In this document: piece after piece, positions 1 through 10,849 of the stretch
Layout: each line of letters starts with the position of its first letter
How positions within the stretch are numbered: the stretch's first letter is position 1
Assembly: GCA_037178625.1 (NCBI GenBank)
Contig: CM074134.1
Location: forward strand, 2,914,001-2,978,000
Origin: Skeletonema tropicum
Lineage: Eukaryota > Bacillariophyta > Thalassiosirophyceae > Thalassiosirales > Thalassiosiraceae
DNA length: 64,000 nucleotides
Direction: 5' to 3'
The notes under the pieces: model-generated
Database searches by the model: none
What the model was told of the DNA's origin: nothing
What the model saw: the letters and a program-made list of their open reading frames with translations, nothing else
Program-made: the position numbers and the translations under genes

Positions 1-849
1 TCTTGACAAACAACCTTGAGGATCGTAGTCGCGCCTCCTTGTAAAAGATATTAACGTTAATGAAATGTATACTTCTTACTTAATCATTTCTACATTATTT
101 CAATGGAATCCCTTCCACCCTGCTTCGCCACCATTCAACTTCTCCTTCGTCGACTCTCCAGATAATTATTTGCTGCTTTCTTCGTTTCGCACTCCATTCT
201 TGTCATACAACTTTTCCTCGCTCTTCATAGCTGACAGTCTTGTCTCCACTAGCTGAAGTTGACCATTATTGCCGCCAACTCCTGTGAATGTACTTCTAGT
301 TCATTCAGCAAGTGTGATTCTCTAATGAAGATTTGATTTTGCCAACGAAAACGAAGAAACCCGTGTCTTCCTTTCTCCTCATGCACATCCACCTCGTTCG
401 ACTGTACGTAAATCCATTGCTCAGCTCGCCCGCACCATCTGGAAGGCACTCAATTGCCTCTCGAGAAACGAACTCAATGGAAGTCAAAAGCGATTTTGGA
501 TCGGCGGCGTCGAAATTTCGCTCATTTCCGTCCTCTTTCGACTCCATTTCGACCGAAGAAATAGCCGTTGTCGTGGATCCACCATGACCAGGACATGACA
601 AAGGGCTAGGGGGACCGTTGGGCGATGCGTCGGCATCGATACTGGGAGGCATTGGTCCTCAATGCGCTCAATTCGACTGCATATTAGGGTGATTTGGCAT
701 TCAACCCTGTTCGGCCTGGCAGTGTTGAAAATCTGCAAGGCAGCCCCAAATTTGCTAGAAGAGAGAAGAGATGAGCAGTGTAGGCGCCTGCACGCCAGCT
801 GAAAGAGAGGCGGTAACCGCAGGAAGTCAGGCATCATCGATTTTCTAGC
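1..849. other. Intergenic, no supported gene
   Basis: Only short overlapping open frames on both strands, none with a recognisable motif or consistent codon use. I see no RNA gene or repeat here. The stretch ends at the palindromic repeat starting at 850. Confidence 0.5.
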
Positions 850-1008
850 GCCGACCCCATGCCTGCGAAAGGCAGGCGATGGGGTCGGCAGCAGATTCGT
901 CTCACTACAATAATCTACTTATGTTGCTATGAAAAGCTATTTCTTTTCTTTCACATTGCTAGCAATTTCATTGCTTAATCGGGCAGCATTGCTTTATTCG
1001 ATCAATCG
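850..1008 (+). repeat. Dispersed repeat with terminal hairpin (copy 1)
   Basis: Opens with a hairpin at 850-889 (arms GCCGACCCCATGCCTG and its near-perfect complement), followed by about 120 bp ending in a motif like GCATTGCTTTATTCGATCAA. The same hairpin and flank recur in reverse orientation at 41388-41533, so this is a dispersed repeat and not a unique site. No coding capacity is visible. It may be one end of a transposon family. Confidence 0.7.
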
Positions 1009-1132
1009 AATTGATTATTGTTTATGACCACGGACAGAATGGGTGTCGCAACCCGGCTCCCGCCAAAATATGATAGGGCCGGACAGAATTGTTGACACCC
1101 GTCGGCAGCCCGTAGGTGCCGCCAGGCCCGCC

Positions 1133-1570
1133 CCTTGACACCCGTCTGCGTCTAGATAGAGAGTACTAATAAATCGAATAAATCGCAATTGATCGACGAT
1201 TGACACCAATAATATAACGATTCGATTCATTCGATTCGTTCGATTCCATTCGATTCCATTTGTTCGATTCCATTTGTTCGATTCCATTTGTTCGATTCCA
1301 TTCGTTCGATTCCATTCGTTTGATTCCATTCGTTCGATTCCATCGTCCAAAAGCTAGCAATCGATTCGTTCAATCTTTCGGCTTGGCGTGCACGAACCTT
1401 TCTGGTTGCATTGAACACATTATTTAAGTGCTCTCATCATGTCTTGCACAAATACTAGCGATTAGTGGACGTAACTAGCGATGTTATTGGTGTCGATTGT
1501 CGATCGATGCGATTGCGAATTATTCGATTTTTATTAGTACTTTCTATCTAGACGCAGACGGGTGTCAAGG
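1133..1570. repeat. Foldback element with long inverted arms
   Basis: The left arm (1133-1213, starting CCTTGACACCCGTCTGCGTC) is the imperfect reverse complement of the right arm (1484-1570). Arms of about 80-87 bp enclose about 270 bp that include a 14-bp tandem array. The octamer TGACACCC also recurs nearby (1093, 1637). The structure suits a foldback or MITE-like element. There is no transposase inside, and I could not identify a target duplication. Confidence 0.75.
1219..1344 (+). repeat. 14-bp tandem array
   Basis: About eight to nine head-to-tail copies of a 14-bp unit (GTTCGATTCCATTT/C and variants) in the loop of the foldback element. Read on the minus strand it gives Asn/Glu/Trp-rich repeats in several frames. 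I treat these as by-products of the array, not as protein. Confidence 0.85.
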
Positions 1571-1722
1571 GCACGGTTTCCGGTGCGCGGCCAATACTAG
1601 AAATTCTCGAATCAAAGAAATTTTAAATTTTTTTGATTGACACCCTGCTCGAGCATTGTCTCTGCGAAACGATAAGCGTAGTAAAGTCTATAAAATGATT
1701 CATTATTGATATATGTGTATTC

Positions 1723-4289
1723 CTATTTGATTCTGCCGTCGATGGCATCGTGTTCAGCTTGTATGCCCTCGTTGTGGCATTCTTGTATGTGAAGTCTCAT
1801 CGATTCTTTACCCAGCCAAACTTTCCGAGGGGAGCATTTTGGACAGACATGGAGCTTTGTGTCCATGGATTGCAGAGCCTCGGCCATCGCATCATCTTCA
1901 TGTTCAAAGTCTTCTGGTATCCGCAGTAGATCGTTTTCGTTCATTGCTTTCTCGTTATCATGTAGTGCTTTAGTGTAGTCCTCCTCCTCCTCATCATCAA
2001 TCGCCTCCTCTTCGCCGTCAACCCCCCCTTTGCTTTCCTCTCTGTTCTCTTCCTCCTCACGTGCCTTCCGTTGTTCCCTGGCAAGTTTGTATTTCTCCTT
2101 CGTTTCCTCTTTCATCCCCGTTGCAGCTAATAACTCTGAAATGCCTTTGCTCAATTGTGGATTGCACCGAAGGAGGAGTCTGTCGATCGTCATCTTCTTT
2201 TGGTTATCTCCACGAGAAGCTCCGAATAGGGTTTGGACATTGTTCATTTCCGCATGTGCGCTTTCGGTATTCTGTTCGTCCATTGCACCAGTATTCTTCC
2301 AATTCTCCAACTGTAAGTCAATCATGCCATACAAAAACAAAGAGAGACACTTGAGTGTTGATGGTAGGGAAAGTTTGTTATCATCTCCAAATGTACGCTT
2401 TGAAAAGTCAACCAAGTCAACGATTGCTCTTCTCAAGTTGTCACGGTTCTTCCGAAAATCATTGGCATCCTGAATCCGGACGCTCATCAACTGCTTTTGG
2501 ATAGACTGCGTGTATTTTAGAATCTCTTTGAACTTCACCACAAAAGTAGACATTGCACGCTTCATCTCTTCATTCTCTACTCCAGCCACCATTCCCACAT
2601 TGATGCGCTCGATGATTTTGGTACCGTTGTCTACAAACTTGATACAATGCGGCCCATTGATTACACCATCGAAGTATACCTGGATGTCGACGCCGTTCTT
2701 CTTCAAAGCTTGAACGATGATGCGGCGTGATTGTGTATCATGCTTGTTGTAAATTGAAGTCAAATGAGAAATAGTCTCTTCAGTAAGACAGCTCTGTGCT
2801 ACAAATGGAATTTGCTGACTTTTCTCCTCCTCCGTCAAATATTCGCCCTCCCGTAACTGCCTCAATTGCTCCTGCGCCTGATTGAGGACTTCCTCATATT
2901 TCCTACGGTAGGCTGGGCTAATTCTATCCCCCATCTCCAGAATACCATTTGCGTAAGCCATTCGTTCAAGTATGCTTGCCGTAATAGTGTCTTGTCCCTC
3001 GATCGCCTTTAGCAGCTCATCAAGCTCCAAATCGAGCCATTTCTTGTACTCCCCGAGTTTCTTGATCTCATTCCTTATTGCTTCTTTGCTACTCAAAGAA
3101 GCCTTGCTATCCCTATCTTCGACGCATTGGAAAAAGTCGAACAGAAAGTTGACTAATGTCTTCGTGAAGCCAAGGCGCACATGTAGGGTGGCGAATAAAA
3201 TGGTGTCAAAAGGAATGTCAGCAAGCATACCCCTGATAATGCTGTATGTCTCATTCTGGGTCAGTCTTGCTTTATCTTTTTTGTCTTGCAAATGAACCTG
3301 TTTTGATTCATATTTATCAAAGAACAACTTGGCCCATTCCTTGATCTTCTCGGTTGTCCTACTCTCATAGGTACCTTGTGATTCGGATTCGTTCCACATG
3401 TCTTTCAATTGGTCGAGTCGGATCAGCTTCCAGATGCAGGGCCACTTCGCACAAGCTCCTTGGTGGCCAATGAAGGTCGAAATCATGTCCATATCAGCAG
3501 TGAATACTCCTGCATTTACATATTGTAGGAATTTGAGTGGCACGGCAGCTGGATTACGAGACAGCTCTATACTCCTTCGGAAGTGGACAGATTTGATGCA
3601 CGTTGTACCATTGAAGAATGATAACCCAATCAATGTCTTGTCCTTCGTCAGTACCTTGATTGACTCAACTTTAGAGAAGTCGAGTGAAACAATGCCAATA
3701 GAATAAAATGATGACCAAACGAACCACTATCAACTACATCAAACCACTGCTTGGCAAGATTCTTGTCACGGCGTTGGGTACGATTTGAGTCTACAGCGCG
3801 TTGTTTTTGTGTTGGTACACGAGCTACAGTCACACGTCGTGTGTCGTTTGTGAAGGCAAGAAATGATCCCTGAACCACATCGCTCGCTTGCGAATATCCG
3901 AAATGAACTTTGAGCAAGCCCCCCACTAACCGTTCCTCCTTTGGGCTTAGACCTTTTTGTTTGCTTTTGAATCTAACCTTGAGAGCGTCTATCATCTCAT
4001 CTGCAATGTCATCATTTATTTTGTTGTCTTCACCGATGATCTGGGAATGCAATCCAGGAGCAGGATCACCCAGAAATAACCTCCTCGTTGCAGCGTCGAC
4101 GTTGATGTCGTCGTCGTCATCATCATCATCTTCTTTCCGCTTCTTTGTTTTAGGCGTATAGCCACTTGCAGAAGTTGGGCGAGAGGCAATAGTTTTCGTA
4201 GTCGATACTTCAGATGCAATAGTCACCCCACGAGACGATTTTTTAGTAGTCGTCACGATTACACTGCATTTCCACTCCCGTACTTCCAC
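1723..4289 (-). CDS. Transposase-like protein with C-terminal zinc finger, one apparent frameshift
   Basis: Two minus-strand frames (3648-4289, then 1723 to about 3715) read as one protein if one base is added at the A-run 3705-3708. Neither begins with a good ATG, so a 5' exon is probably missing. The first part is basic, then acidic (a run of eight Asp). The second holds the block GHQGACAKWPCIW preceded by ADMDM, and further on DEQNTESAHAEMN. This D...E arrangement around a small Pro-Cys knuckle resembles RNase H-fold transposases of cut-and-paste elements. The C-terminus carries an acidic coiled coil and a C2H2-like finger (VCPKC then HIQECH). The acidic residues proposed as catalytic are inference. 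No terminal inverted repeats could be assigned. It could instead be a domesticated nuclear protein. Confidence 0.45.
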
Positions 4290-4301
4290 TCTCCTTCAGC
4301 A

Positions 4302-4574
4302 ATGCCCACCAGATCTAGGGTAAGTCGCCACAGCGCACAAAAGAGAAATGACGCTGATGATAATAATGACGATGAAATAAATCGTCCACGAGTGCGTCAG
4401 CGGAATAATCAACTGCGTCAACCCCTCTTCCAAGGGGTGACGGCGGCGGCGGCGGCATCGATCCTCCACCTGCTCCTCAAATCAAATCTCCCGGAACAGG
4501 AAGCACAGCGCAAACGAATTGTTGATGAGATTGCGGAGAGACTTCTTGGGTTCCCTCCTGGCCAAAACCACTAA
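4302..4574 (+). CDS. Small basic hypothetical protein, 90 aa
   Basis: ATG-initiated frame starting 12 bases beyond the upstream limit of the minus-strand transposase-like frame, so the two are divergent. The N-terminus is Arg/Asp/Asn-rich; then come an Ala run and a helix. It ends in GFPPGQNH, with the stop inside the palindrome CCACTAATTAGTGG. A decayed minus-strand copy of the tail (GFPPGTTN then stop) lies near 6186-6200, again with its stop in the palindrome. No known domain. It is probably an accessory frame of the same mobile element. Confidence 0.35.
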   Translation: MPTRSRVSRHSAQKRNDADDNNDDEINRPRVRQRNNQLRQPLFQGVTAAAAASILHLLLKSNLPEQEAQRKRIVDEIAERLLGFPPGQNH

Positions 4575-4770
4575 TTAGTGGTCGTACGTAGATGGTATAT
4601 AGAGGGCATTCTAACACCTCCCAAACCCTAACATTCAAGGAATACACCACCAAAGACCTCTACAACAGAGTCCAAGCCCAAAAATCCGCAATGAAAACGC
4701 CCAAATAGAAGTAGAGATAGCTATATACACACCATAAAATCGCTATTTTAGTGACCACTAATTAGTGGTC
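4568..4770. repeat. Paired CCACTAATTAGTGG palindromes
   Basis: Perfect palindromes at 4568-4581 and 4753-4770 (the latter 18 bp, GACCACTAATTAGTGGTC) bound about 170 bp. Two more copies stand at 6148-6164 and 6169-6183, the last slightly degenerate. Repeated short palindromes next to transposon-like frames suggest element termini or transposase-binding sites. Confidence 0.6.
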
Positions 4771-5482
4771 GAGAATTATGTGTTGTTGTGTAATTGTTTA
4801 TGCTTCCCCCAACAAACAGTGCACATGGGAACCTTCTTATGATATGTGGAGTAGGTTTTGACCTCTATGCGGCATGTGGCACGCCTATCCTTGATGTACT
4901 GTGTGCCAACCTTCTGCCGACATTTTGTAAAATCTGGCTTGAATTCAAGCACGGGCTTGACCGTCTAGCTCGCCTGTTGGGGCGAATAGGAGAGCAGGAA
5001 GCTTTCCTGCACTGCATATGATGTTGTTCTAACATTTACTTGGCTGATTGACGACGAAAATCACGTTTGGGTGGAGAATTCTCAACTCTAGTATGCGATA
5101 TCTTGACACGAGAAGGGCGCAAATTAGCGCAAATTCTGCTGAAATGAGGTGTAGGCGCAGGTTTAGCGGAGATAACAGCCAATCAAAGGATATCGTCGTG
5201 TACATTAATGTCGTTGTGGTCGCTGTGCAAGAGATCACCATCGGATTTGCATTACTTATTGGCCAAACATACATCATAGAGTGGTGATTTGGTGCTGATG
5301 GATGCCAATTTTTTTTTGGAAAAAATGCGCTACACCACAACCTGGCATCACCTGCAGCCGCCCTGTCATTAATTTGGACCATTCCACCAACAATATTCCT
5401 ATAATTAATATCATATGATGCTGTCTTTGTTTTTATTCCATTTAAAGCGGTTGATTTGTCGAATAATTATTGAATATTGCCA
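4771..5482. other. No supported gene
   Basis: Short frames only. A minus-strand frame at 5029-5382 could be part of an old transposon but shows no diagnostic motif. Nothing else stands out. Confidence 0.4.
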
Positions 5483-5988
5483 TTATATTTGTGTCGATAA
5501 ATCGTCATCATCGCATCCCCGTCGCTTCAATTCATGTGAGATGCTAACCAAAACGAACTCTCTTGGGTAGATGGGCCGCTTTCCATGTCCCCATCTGTAG
5601 ATAGGTTGGCCGCTTTGGGTAGGGATCGTTGTTTTCGAGTAGAATACCGTCGTATGTCGACTGCAAATAACTTTGCATGGTGGTTGGGACATCATCCGGT
5701 TGCCGGTGAAGTTTGTGCATGATTGTTGTAGGATCCAGGCCATCTCGATGCTCTTCTTCGACCACCTGGTTAGCCACTCATATTGTGACTGTTGTGGTAT
5801 GCTTTCTGATGGGTAAAAGCATCTACTAAATGCAGATACGACGGCTCGTATGCCGGGCCTCTTTCGCCATGGTGATGGTGTGATGAAATGTGAGTTCTAC
5901 GGGTGGCAACATTTTTGATATCAATTCCTACGTACCCCCAAGTTGAAGTTGCAAAACTTCCGAAAAAAACTCGTCGGCTGTTCGCCAA
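5483..5988 (-). pseudogene. Remnant of an unidentified protein gene
   Basis: Two minus-strand frames follow each other with an 8-base overlap (5770-5988, then 5544-5777). Both have amino-acid use like real protein (for example GYVGIDIKNVATRR and PTTMQSYLQSTYDGIL), but neither starts with ATG. Together they look like one decayed or frameshifted gene. They sit between the palindromes at 4753 and 6148, which suggests mobile-element origin. I do not recognise the family. Confidence 0.3.
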
Positions 5989-6218
5989 ATTTGTCAGTAG
6001 GCTAGTGTTTGAACGTTAATAGGTTGGGCCCTCTCCAGGGAACACGTGAGATAATAGGTGTACGCATTGTCAAGACATTGAAGAGGGTGCCACCTGAATT
6101 ATAGAACGTTTGAGCGATTCTAAGTGTGTCGTAGGAGTACGTAAACTGACCACTAATTAGTGGTTTTTCCGCTAATTAGTGGTGCCTGGAGGGAACCCAT
6201 TCTTCAACTCATAGAAAT

Positions 6219-7037
6219 ATGACACTCAAGCAGGCACGAGCGGAGCGTCGTCGAGAAAGTGAACAAGCAGCTGGATCATGCATTCGATGCGGTCAACGAC
6301 GAATACAGAAAGCTCTTGCGATTGCGATCTGGCAAGGCCGAAAATCAGCCTGCAACTGCGACAACTTGAAGGCGTTTATCAAAGCGAGGCGGTTGAAGGA
6401 ACGAAATCCGTCCCAACCAAGAAAGATGATGATTTGATTCAAATGAAACACCGTCTTGCTACCTGCGAACCAGTTGATTTGAAGGGTCACCGAAAGCCTC
6501 ATATTAAGTGCACTGAAGAGCAAATCGATGATTTCTTGACACGATACAACGCTGATATCGATGACGAGAGTGGAGATGATGATGAAGAAGAATGCGATGA
6601 GATCGGGCAGAGAGAAGAAGTTTGAGTTGTCTTCTTAGTAGCTCACAAACGAGGCACTAATTAGTTAAACACCAAACTTGATCTTCTCATATCTAATTGC
6701 GTCTGCTCTCGTGAAGCCCCACTCTATCCAGTTCCTCCCCCCCCTCACTGATTCCAAATCATAATCTTGAAAGACTGTATGTCTTAGATAACATATAAAC
6801 ATACGTTGCAATTCTCAATGATGTTGCTAGTCCCCCCTTCATCCTGCATTGATTAAATAATAAGTCAATATCATCTTTCATCTCTCCTTTCTAGAGAGGA
6901 AGCGCAAGCATTCATTTTCAGAAGATGATACGTCTTCCATGCACACCAAACCAATTCGACCGAAGCAGCTAAGTAACTTGATGCATCCCACAACTAATAA
7001 TGACATCTTTACCGAAGGAATCATGTCTGCAAAATGA
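6219..7037 (+). pseudogene. Broken or multi-exon coiled-coil/acidic protein gene
   Basis: Coding-like stretches in three different plus-strand frames follow one another. 6219-6260 encodes MTLKQARAERRRE. About 6256-6365 has a helical stretch with KLLRLRSGKAENQP. 6325-6625 ends in a very acidic tail (DIDDESGDDDEEECDE). A further piece at 6895-7037 follows a TTTCTAG acceptor-like site and begins ERKRKHSFSEDD, then stops. This could be an intron-containing gene or a frameshifted transposon accessory gene. The basic cluster then acidic segment suggests a nuclear protein. No family recognised. Confidence 0.3.
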
Positions 7038-9162
7038 TGCCATCATACACTAACGAAAGAAATCCCCTCCGACACAATCAAAGGACTTCCAAATAATTTC
7101 CAACATTTACATCTCTAAAGAATGAACATCCAGATATTTAACAAAAGCTGAGTTCATCACCACTCTCGAACTCAATAATAAACTATTCCGACTGGGGGAG
7201 GGACCATGAGACAATCACCAAGTGCCCCACATGTTGATTTTGGAGACAAGGCCGACGCTCAGTTGACGGCACAAAATCATTTCTGGGTGCAGTAGAGGCT
7301 GTTCGCAAACCCGATGACATCAAAAATGGAGTCGGAAGGATGCTATGGGACCATAGAGGAATGGACGCGGTATTTTAGTGGTGTTAGTCCCTGCATTGCC
7401 ATTGAAAAGGGTGCCAAGATGACAACATTAGTGTGGAGGAAGTCATGAAAATGAAGTAAAAAGATGAGATGACTCCAGAGAGCAAAAAGCAGTCACGTGT
7501 CACGTTTTCCGTGACTCCACGCTTAAAGCTAGCGAGTCTACTAGCTTCATCCGTAACGGGACAGACTTTTTCAGCTCTATGATCAACCGAAATCAACCAA
7601 AATGGTCTCGGCGCGGCCACAATATAGTCGTCCACACTGACCCCGGCGACAAAAGCAACATGCGTAATCGATAGAGTATCATCTCAGCTGCAGCCAGCTT
7701 CAATGGACGGCTTTATCGGACGTATATTGACCGAGATCGAAGAACGCAAAGATGAGATGAAAATGACGGGACACACTAGTTTTAGACTGGTACCCATTCT
7801 GTCCGTGGTATGACTGTGCGACGCGAAACGAATGTAGCATTTGTAACGATTCGAGTTTACGGGTAACGAAATGTAACAATAACGTATATATATAACACAC
7901 TAGATCTATACTAAACCTGACGCGCGTGTGCGTGCGTGCGTGCGTGTGTGTATATCATGTCTGTTAGTCCGTTAGTTAGTTAGTGAGGTAGCCAAAATTT
8001 GCTGGCCAAAATTAGCTATCCGCAGTTTTGGCGAGGTTGTTTCTTCTCAATCTACACAAAGTGTTACGTAGGAATTAGTACCAAAAGTCAAAATTGGCGA
8101 GGCATGTGACAGCCAGTCCCAGTGTCACATTTTGAGGTGTATGTAACACGAAGCGGATTGATTGAGTTTGGAGTGTCACAATCAGGGGGTTGAGTTTGGG
8201 AGTGTCACAAATAATTATTATCACAGTGCACAATCGTACTTAGAGAAGTAGTGGATGCAGGTGCCCAGTAGAAGCGTCTTTTCTTGCAGCGGCAACGAGT
8301 TCAGGGTAGGAGCAAGAATAGATTGGACGGTGGGTACAAGCAACATAAGCATTCATGAGAAGTGGCTTCTTGAGGTGCAGCTTCTTCTTTGGCAGGAGCG
8401 AGTGGTAAGCATGTTGCAAGGGAATACAAGAAGTGACTTGAGAGTGTAACATTTTTTGTGCGTACTGACGCGGGACGCGCTAGCCGCGCTTGCGCGGCTA
8501 GTAAATTTAAAATTCATTCGAATGTTCGAAATAAGCCGTTCGCGGACAACATGAATCGACAGGTCCGTTCGCTAGTTCCCAGATTTTTTTTTCAGGCGCT
8601 CGCGGGTCCCTCCCCGCACGCGCCGGTCTTTCGACGCCATCGGCGTAATTCACAGGGGGGGGTTACAGGGGGGGTTAGGCGATTCGAACGAGCTCTCAGA
8701 GGTCATAGATTCCCGAACATTCTCCCGCCAAAACAAAATCGGACTTTTCTGAAAAAAATATTTTTAGCACCCAATCGAGGGAATCTATAAACCGAGGACT
8801 ACAGCGTGGGTACTAGTGTCCATACGATATGAGGGTTCCCTTGGTCTAACTATTACTGTTTTTACTACACAGTGGACACTAGTATTTTGCTGATGGACAA
8901 ATATGTCCATTCAAGGGCCAAAATAACCCCAAAAAAATCTGGCATCTTTTGTGTCAGTTTCGAAGCCTTAAGAGACACGTATCTTCCTCGGGTTTTTGGC
9001 GCGACGCCACCTCATCACCGATCTTTCACTTTTTCCACCCTGACCATGAGATGTTGTGTGTAGTAGTAGACTGAGTCAACCAGAGGAGATTTAAATCCTC
9101 CAGCAGGCCAGCACATAATAATCAATATAATACTAATACTATAATATAATATAGAAGGCAAG
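7038..9162. other. Long intergenic region with small repeats
   Basis: No convincing gene. Visible structures: a segment (7793-7872) shared in inverse orientation with 1028-1045 (motif ACCACGGACAGAATGGGT) and related to 41345-41395; a GTGC/GT-rich microsatellite at 7921-7955; GTGTCAC-type short repeats at 8100-8210; a perfect 9-bp-stem hairpin with a TT loop at 8481-8500 (TAGCCGCGC arm); a GC-rich patch at 8590-8700 with two G7 runs; and a 12-bp inverted repeat (8811-8822 and 8873-8884, TACTAGTGTCCA). These look like remnants of small DNA elements upstream of the DUF1350 gene. Confidence 0.5.
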
Positions 9163-10728
9163 ATGATAGAGCAAGAGCGCCGTTTTCACAATTTCATGCG
9201 ACCGGCGTTCATCGCAGTAAGCGCCATCTTGCTTTTGGCATCATCATCAATTGTCGAATCGTTTCAGTTGCCGGCAATACTACCAACAGCATCGAACAAT
9301 AATATCGGGGGCAGATTGAATAATAATAATGTCGCTAGCTCGTGTTCGTCTCTTTTCGAATCGTCAGACGGAGCAGAAAGTGGCGGCAGCGTAGCATCGG
9401 AATGGATGGCCAAAGAAAAGCAAATTGAGGAACAAATGGATGCAACAACCACCACCGCCACTGTTGATTCCAAATCAACCACCGCCACCAGCACCAACAG
9501 TCCTGCAGAAGATTCACACACCACAACAGGCCGCTGGGAGGAACTTCACGGCAACTACATCCTCCGCCCCCCACCAAACGCGGCACCCCGTGCCCTCCTC
9601 CACTTCCTCGGTGGAGCACTCGTTGGTGCCTCACCACAACTAACGTACCGCTACCTCCTCGAACGTCTTTCCTCCAACGGATATCTCATCGTCGCGACAC
9701 CGTACCAACTTAGCTTTGATCATTTAACCACCTGTGATGAAATTATTGACAAGTTTGAAATGGTGGCACCCATGCTTGCACGTGAATATGGTGCTGTACC
9801 CGTGGTAGGTCTCGGTCACTCGTGTGGATCATTACTACACGTACTAATTACAAGTTTGTTCCCCGATACACCCCGTGCTGCCAATGCATTAATGAGTTAC
9901 AATAATCGTGGTGTGGGCGAGGCAGTCCCCTTCTTTGAAGAATTAATCGTACCATTATTTTCGGATAAGGAACGGAATGGATCAAAATTGATCAAGGCGG
10001 CAATTGAGGTGGCACGTGAAAAGTACAATGGACGAGTACCAAGTGATGAGGTGTTGGTAAATTTGATTAAGGAGTTGCCAAGTCCGGTACCGGGACAGAG
10101 TGTAAATTCATTATTGGGGGCAATTGGCATAATGGGGGATGATAGTAGTAAGTTGTTGATTTCGATACCGAAACCGTTACGGGAATCACTTACCACTTTG
10201 TTGGCCGAGCCGACATTTGATGCATTAACGAATGCAGGTGTTACACCATTATTGTTGCAATCTTTGGATATTACACAACAAATACCCAAGTTGATTGATG
10301 AGGTGGAGGTAGGTGCAAGAGACTTTGTACCGACACCCGATGCCATGTCCTCTGCGGCACGAAGGGCATACCGATGTCGTCGGACGTTATTGATGCAATT
10401 TGAGAATGATAGTTTGGACGATTCGGAACTGTTGGAAAGTTATTTGAAAGAGGCCGAGAGTGTAATGAAGATGAAACGACCAATGATTACAATTGATTTG
10501 CAGAGGAAGGTGCTGGATGGGAATCATGCCACGCCATTGTTGGGTCCACTGGGGGGTGAGGATGATGCCTTGAGGGATGTTTTGGGGAGTTTGGCGGGTG
10601 TTATCCCTGGAAGTAATAATGCGGACGAAGAGGATGGTGGTACTGGTGCTGCTGCTTCGAATAATATGATACCAGTGGAAAATGTGGTGGATGAGTTGGT
10701 TGCTTGGTTGGATGAGGGATCACTTTAG
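9163..10728 (+). CDS. DUF1350 alpha/beta-hydrolase-like protein, plastid-targeted
   Basis: Intact 521-aa frame with an ATG in an A-rich context. The N-terminus is basic, then hydrophobic (AFIAVSAILLLASSSIVES), followed by FQLPA. This is the signal peptide plus Phe at the cleavage site typical of diatom plastid import through four membranes. After a low-complexity linker the DUF1350 core starts near residue 125 (GRWEELHGNYILRPP), runs through ALLHFLGGALVGASPQ, and reaches the nucleophile-elbow motif GLGHSCGS with Ser about residue 220. The fold is that of alpha/beta hydrolases. DUF1350 proteins occur in cyanobacteria, algae and plant chloroplasts, and their substrate is unknown to me. The C-terminal 30 residues are acidic with an amphipathic helix. 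Single exon; no close neighbour suggests a pathway. Confidence 0.88.
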   Translation: MIEQERRFHNFMRPAFIAVSAILLLASSSIVESFQLPAILPTASNNNIGGRLNNNNVASSCSSLFESSDGAESGGSVASEWMAKEKQIEEQMDATTTTATVDSKSTTATSTNSPAEDSHTTTGRWEELHGNYILRPPPNAAPRALLHFLGGALVGASPQLTYRYLLERLSSNGYLIVATPYQLSFDHLTTCDEIIDKFEMVAPMLAREYGAVPVVGLGHSCGSLLHVLITSLFPDTPRAANALMSYNNRGVGEAVPFFEELIVPLFSDKERNGSKLIKAAIEVAREKYNGRVPSDEVLVNLIKELPSPVPGQSVNSLLGAIGIMGDDSSKLLISIPKPLRESLTTLLAEPTFDALTNAGVTPLLLQSLDITQQIPKLIDEVEVGARDFVPTPDAMSSAARRAYRCRRTLLMQFENDSLDDSELLESYLKEAESVMKMKRPMITIDLQRKVLDGNHATPLLGPLGGEDDALRDVLGSLAGVIPGSNNADEEDGGTGAAASNNMIPVENVVDELVAWLDEGSL

Positions 10729-10849
10729 GTGTAGCTAAACCTGACTGTACTTTGAAGAATAGCTGAGGTATAGTTTGAACGAAATTATGAAATGTTTTGA
10801 TAATGTTGAACACATCCATCAGAATTTGATGCTTATTTGCTTAAAAAGC

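Noticed and set aside
1015..1418. Overlapping minus frames rich in MESNEWNRTN-type repeats
   Set aside because: All three frames of a 14-bp array give similar peptides. This is a translation of a minisatellite, not a gene.
1028..7812. Shared 18-mer ACCACGGACAGAATGGGT in inverse orientation considered as ends of one 6.8-kb element
   Set aside because: Flanking similarity does not continue on the inner sides and no target duplication is seen. More likely two separate relics of one family.
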